Shown: positions 63,030 to 64,000 of the stretch, piece by piece | Layout: every line of letters begins with the position of its first letter | Numbering within the stretch: the stretch's first letter is position 1 | Source of the DNA: Channa striata | Taxonomy: Eukaryota; Chordata; Actinopteri; Anabantiformes; Channidae | DNA length: 64,000 bases | Reading direction: 5' to 3' | Assembly (NCBI GenBank): GCA_033026295.1 | Contig: CM065186.1 | Span: 20,061,672-20,125,671 of the forward strand | Made by a program: the position numbers and the translations under genes | The notes under the pieces: model-generated | What the model saw: the letters and a program-made list of their open reading frames with translations, nothing else | What the model was told of the DNA's origin: nothing | Databases searched by the model: none

Positions 63030-64000
63030 TCAATCTAGCCACAGGGTTTGCAAAACCAGTAACTTCTGTGCCGGTCCCAAGCCCGGATAAATAGAGAGGG
63101 TTGCGTCAGGAAGGGCATCTGGCGTAAAACTTGCCAAGTACAACCATGCGAGTCATCCATACCACTTTCATACCGGATCGGTCGAGGCCCGGGTTAACAA
63201 CGACTGTGAACCTACAGGGTGCCGGTGGAAATTGGACTACTGTTGGTCGAAGAAGGACAGGAGGCAGAAGGGTGCGTGGTCAGAGAGAGAAGGGGAAAGG
63301 CAGGAGCTTAGATTTGAGAGTAGGGACTCTTAACGTTGGCACAATGACAGGGAAAGGTAAAGAGCTGGCAGACATGATGGAGAGAAGGAAGGTAGATGTA
63401 CTGTGTGTGCAAGAGACAAGGTGGAAAGGCAGCAAAGCACGTACTATTGGAGAAGGATACAAACTAGAATAGGAAGAGAAACGGAGTAGGAGTTCTCCTG
63501 AAGGGGGAGTTTGTGAACAATGTTCTAGAGGTGAAAAGAGTCTCAGACAGGGTGATGAGCCTAAAGCTAGAAATCGAAGGTGTGATGGTGAACATAGTCA
63601 GTGGGTATGCTCCACAAGTTGGCTGTGAGTTAGAAGAGAAAGAGAGATTCTGGAGTGAGTTTGATGAGGTTGTAGAGAGTATCCCTAGAGGAGAGAGAGT
63701 AGTTGTTGGAGCAGACTTCAATGGGCATGTTGGTGAGGGGAACAGAGGTGATGAGGAGGTAATGGGCAGGTTTGGTGTAAAGGACAGGAATCCAGAAGGA
63801 CAGATGGTAGTGGACTTTGCTAAGAGGATGGAAATGGCTGTAGTTAACACTTATTTCCAGAAGAGAGAGGAACATAGAGTGACATACAAGAGTGGAGGTA
63901 GGAGTACACAGGTGGACTACATCCTATGTAGACGAGGTCATTTGAGAGAGGTTAGTGACTGTAAAGTGGTGGTAGGAGAGAGTGTAGCCAGACAGCACCG
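63030..64000 (+). mobile_element. RTE-like LINE, 5' part, cut by the window edge
   Basis: Starts TCAATCTAGCCACAGGG, the same 5' end as the inverse copy at 20892. It then runs through leader and APE endonuclease to the right edge. It keeps sequence that the first copy has lost. Confidence 0.88.
63131..64000 (+). pseudogene. RTE APE endonuclease with frameshift, partial
   Basis: LRVGTLNVGTMTGKGKELAD, VLCVQETRWKG, then a deletion of about 14 nt after GEGYKL (near 63467) with frameshift. In another frame it continues VSGYAPQVG, GADFNGHVGEGNRGDEE, VNTYFQKREEHRVTYKSGG and STQVDYILCRR. All expected APE motifs before the window edge are visible, but split over two frames. Confidence 0.85.

Overview
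The window is vertebrate, almost certainly teleost fish, nuclear DNA. It has long AT-rich introns with GT-AG splice sites, abundant (CA)n and (GA)n microsatellites, and interspersed repeats of fish types: an RTE-like LINE, an L2/Maui-like LINE, a Rex1/CR1-like LINE, Tc1-like ends, a Penelope-like piece and tRNA-derived SINEs. No bacterial gene organisation, rRNA gene, tRNA gene or CRISPR array was seen.

One protein-coding gene fills the window on the + strand. By exon-by-exon comparison with my knowledge of the family, it is the fish orthologue of PLEKHA6 (pleckstrin homology domain-containing family A member 6). I assembled 23 coding exons from the ATG at 5470 to the TGA ending at 55593. All junctions are GT-AG, the phases agree throughout, and the coding length is 3360 nt (1119 residues plus stop). 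The order is: short N-terminus, PH domain (about residues 60-158), a Ser/Pro/Tyr-rich middle, coiled coil (about 585-693), a Ser/Pro-rich segment and a PPRPPLP exon, a conserved C-terminal block, and a C-terminal I-M-K-V tail. At least one 5' noncoding exon lies upstream of 5454. One 3'UTR intron starts 10 nt after the stop (55604-56400). The last exon begins at 56401 and has candidate poly(A) signals at 57626, 60733 and 60976.

Layout: 1-5453 holds the 5' region or first intron, with a candidate alternative first exon (to 789), a GA array and a Penelope-like fragment. 5454-14169 holds coding exons 1-4, with a Tc1-like element split by an L2 fragment. 14170-28142 is a 14-kb intron with two RTE-like insertions and a candidate extra PH-domain exon. 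28143-55603 holds the remaining coding exons, with L2, Rex1-like and SINE insertions. 55604-63029 is 3'UTR and repeats. From 63030 to the right edge runs the 5' part of another RTE-like LINE.

The observation most worth following is a 301-codon open frame that continues without a stop from exon 15 past its strong splice donor (41871-42773). It predicts an alternative isoform with a long novel tail, or an in-frame insertion. Next come possible in-frame additions to the PH domain (16585-16668 and 28077-28142), a perfect 20-bp inverted repeat at 29878-29919, and an adjacent inverted SINE pair at 58329-58841. Nothing suggests a separate multi-gene system.
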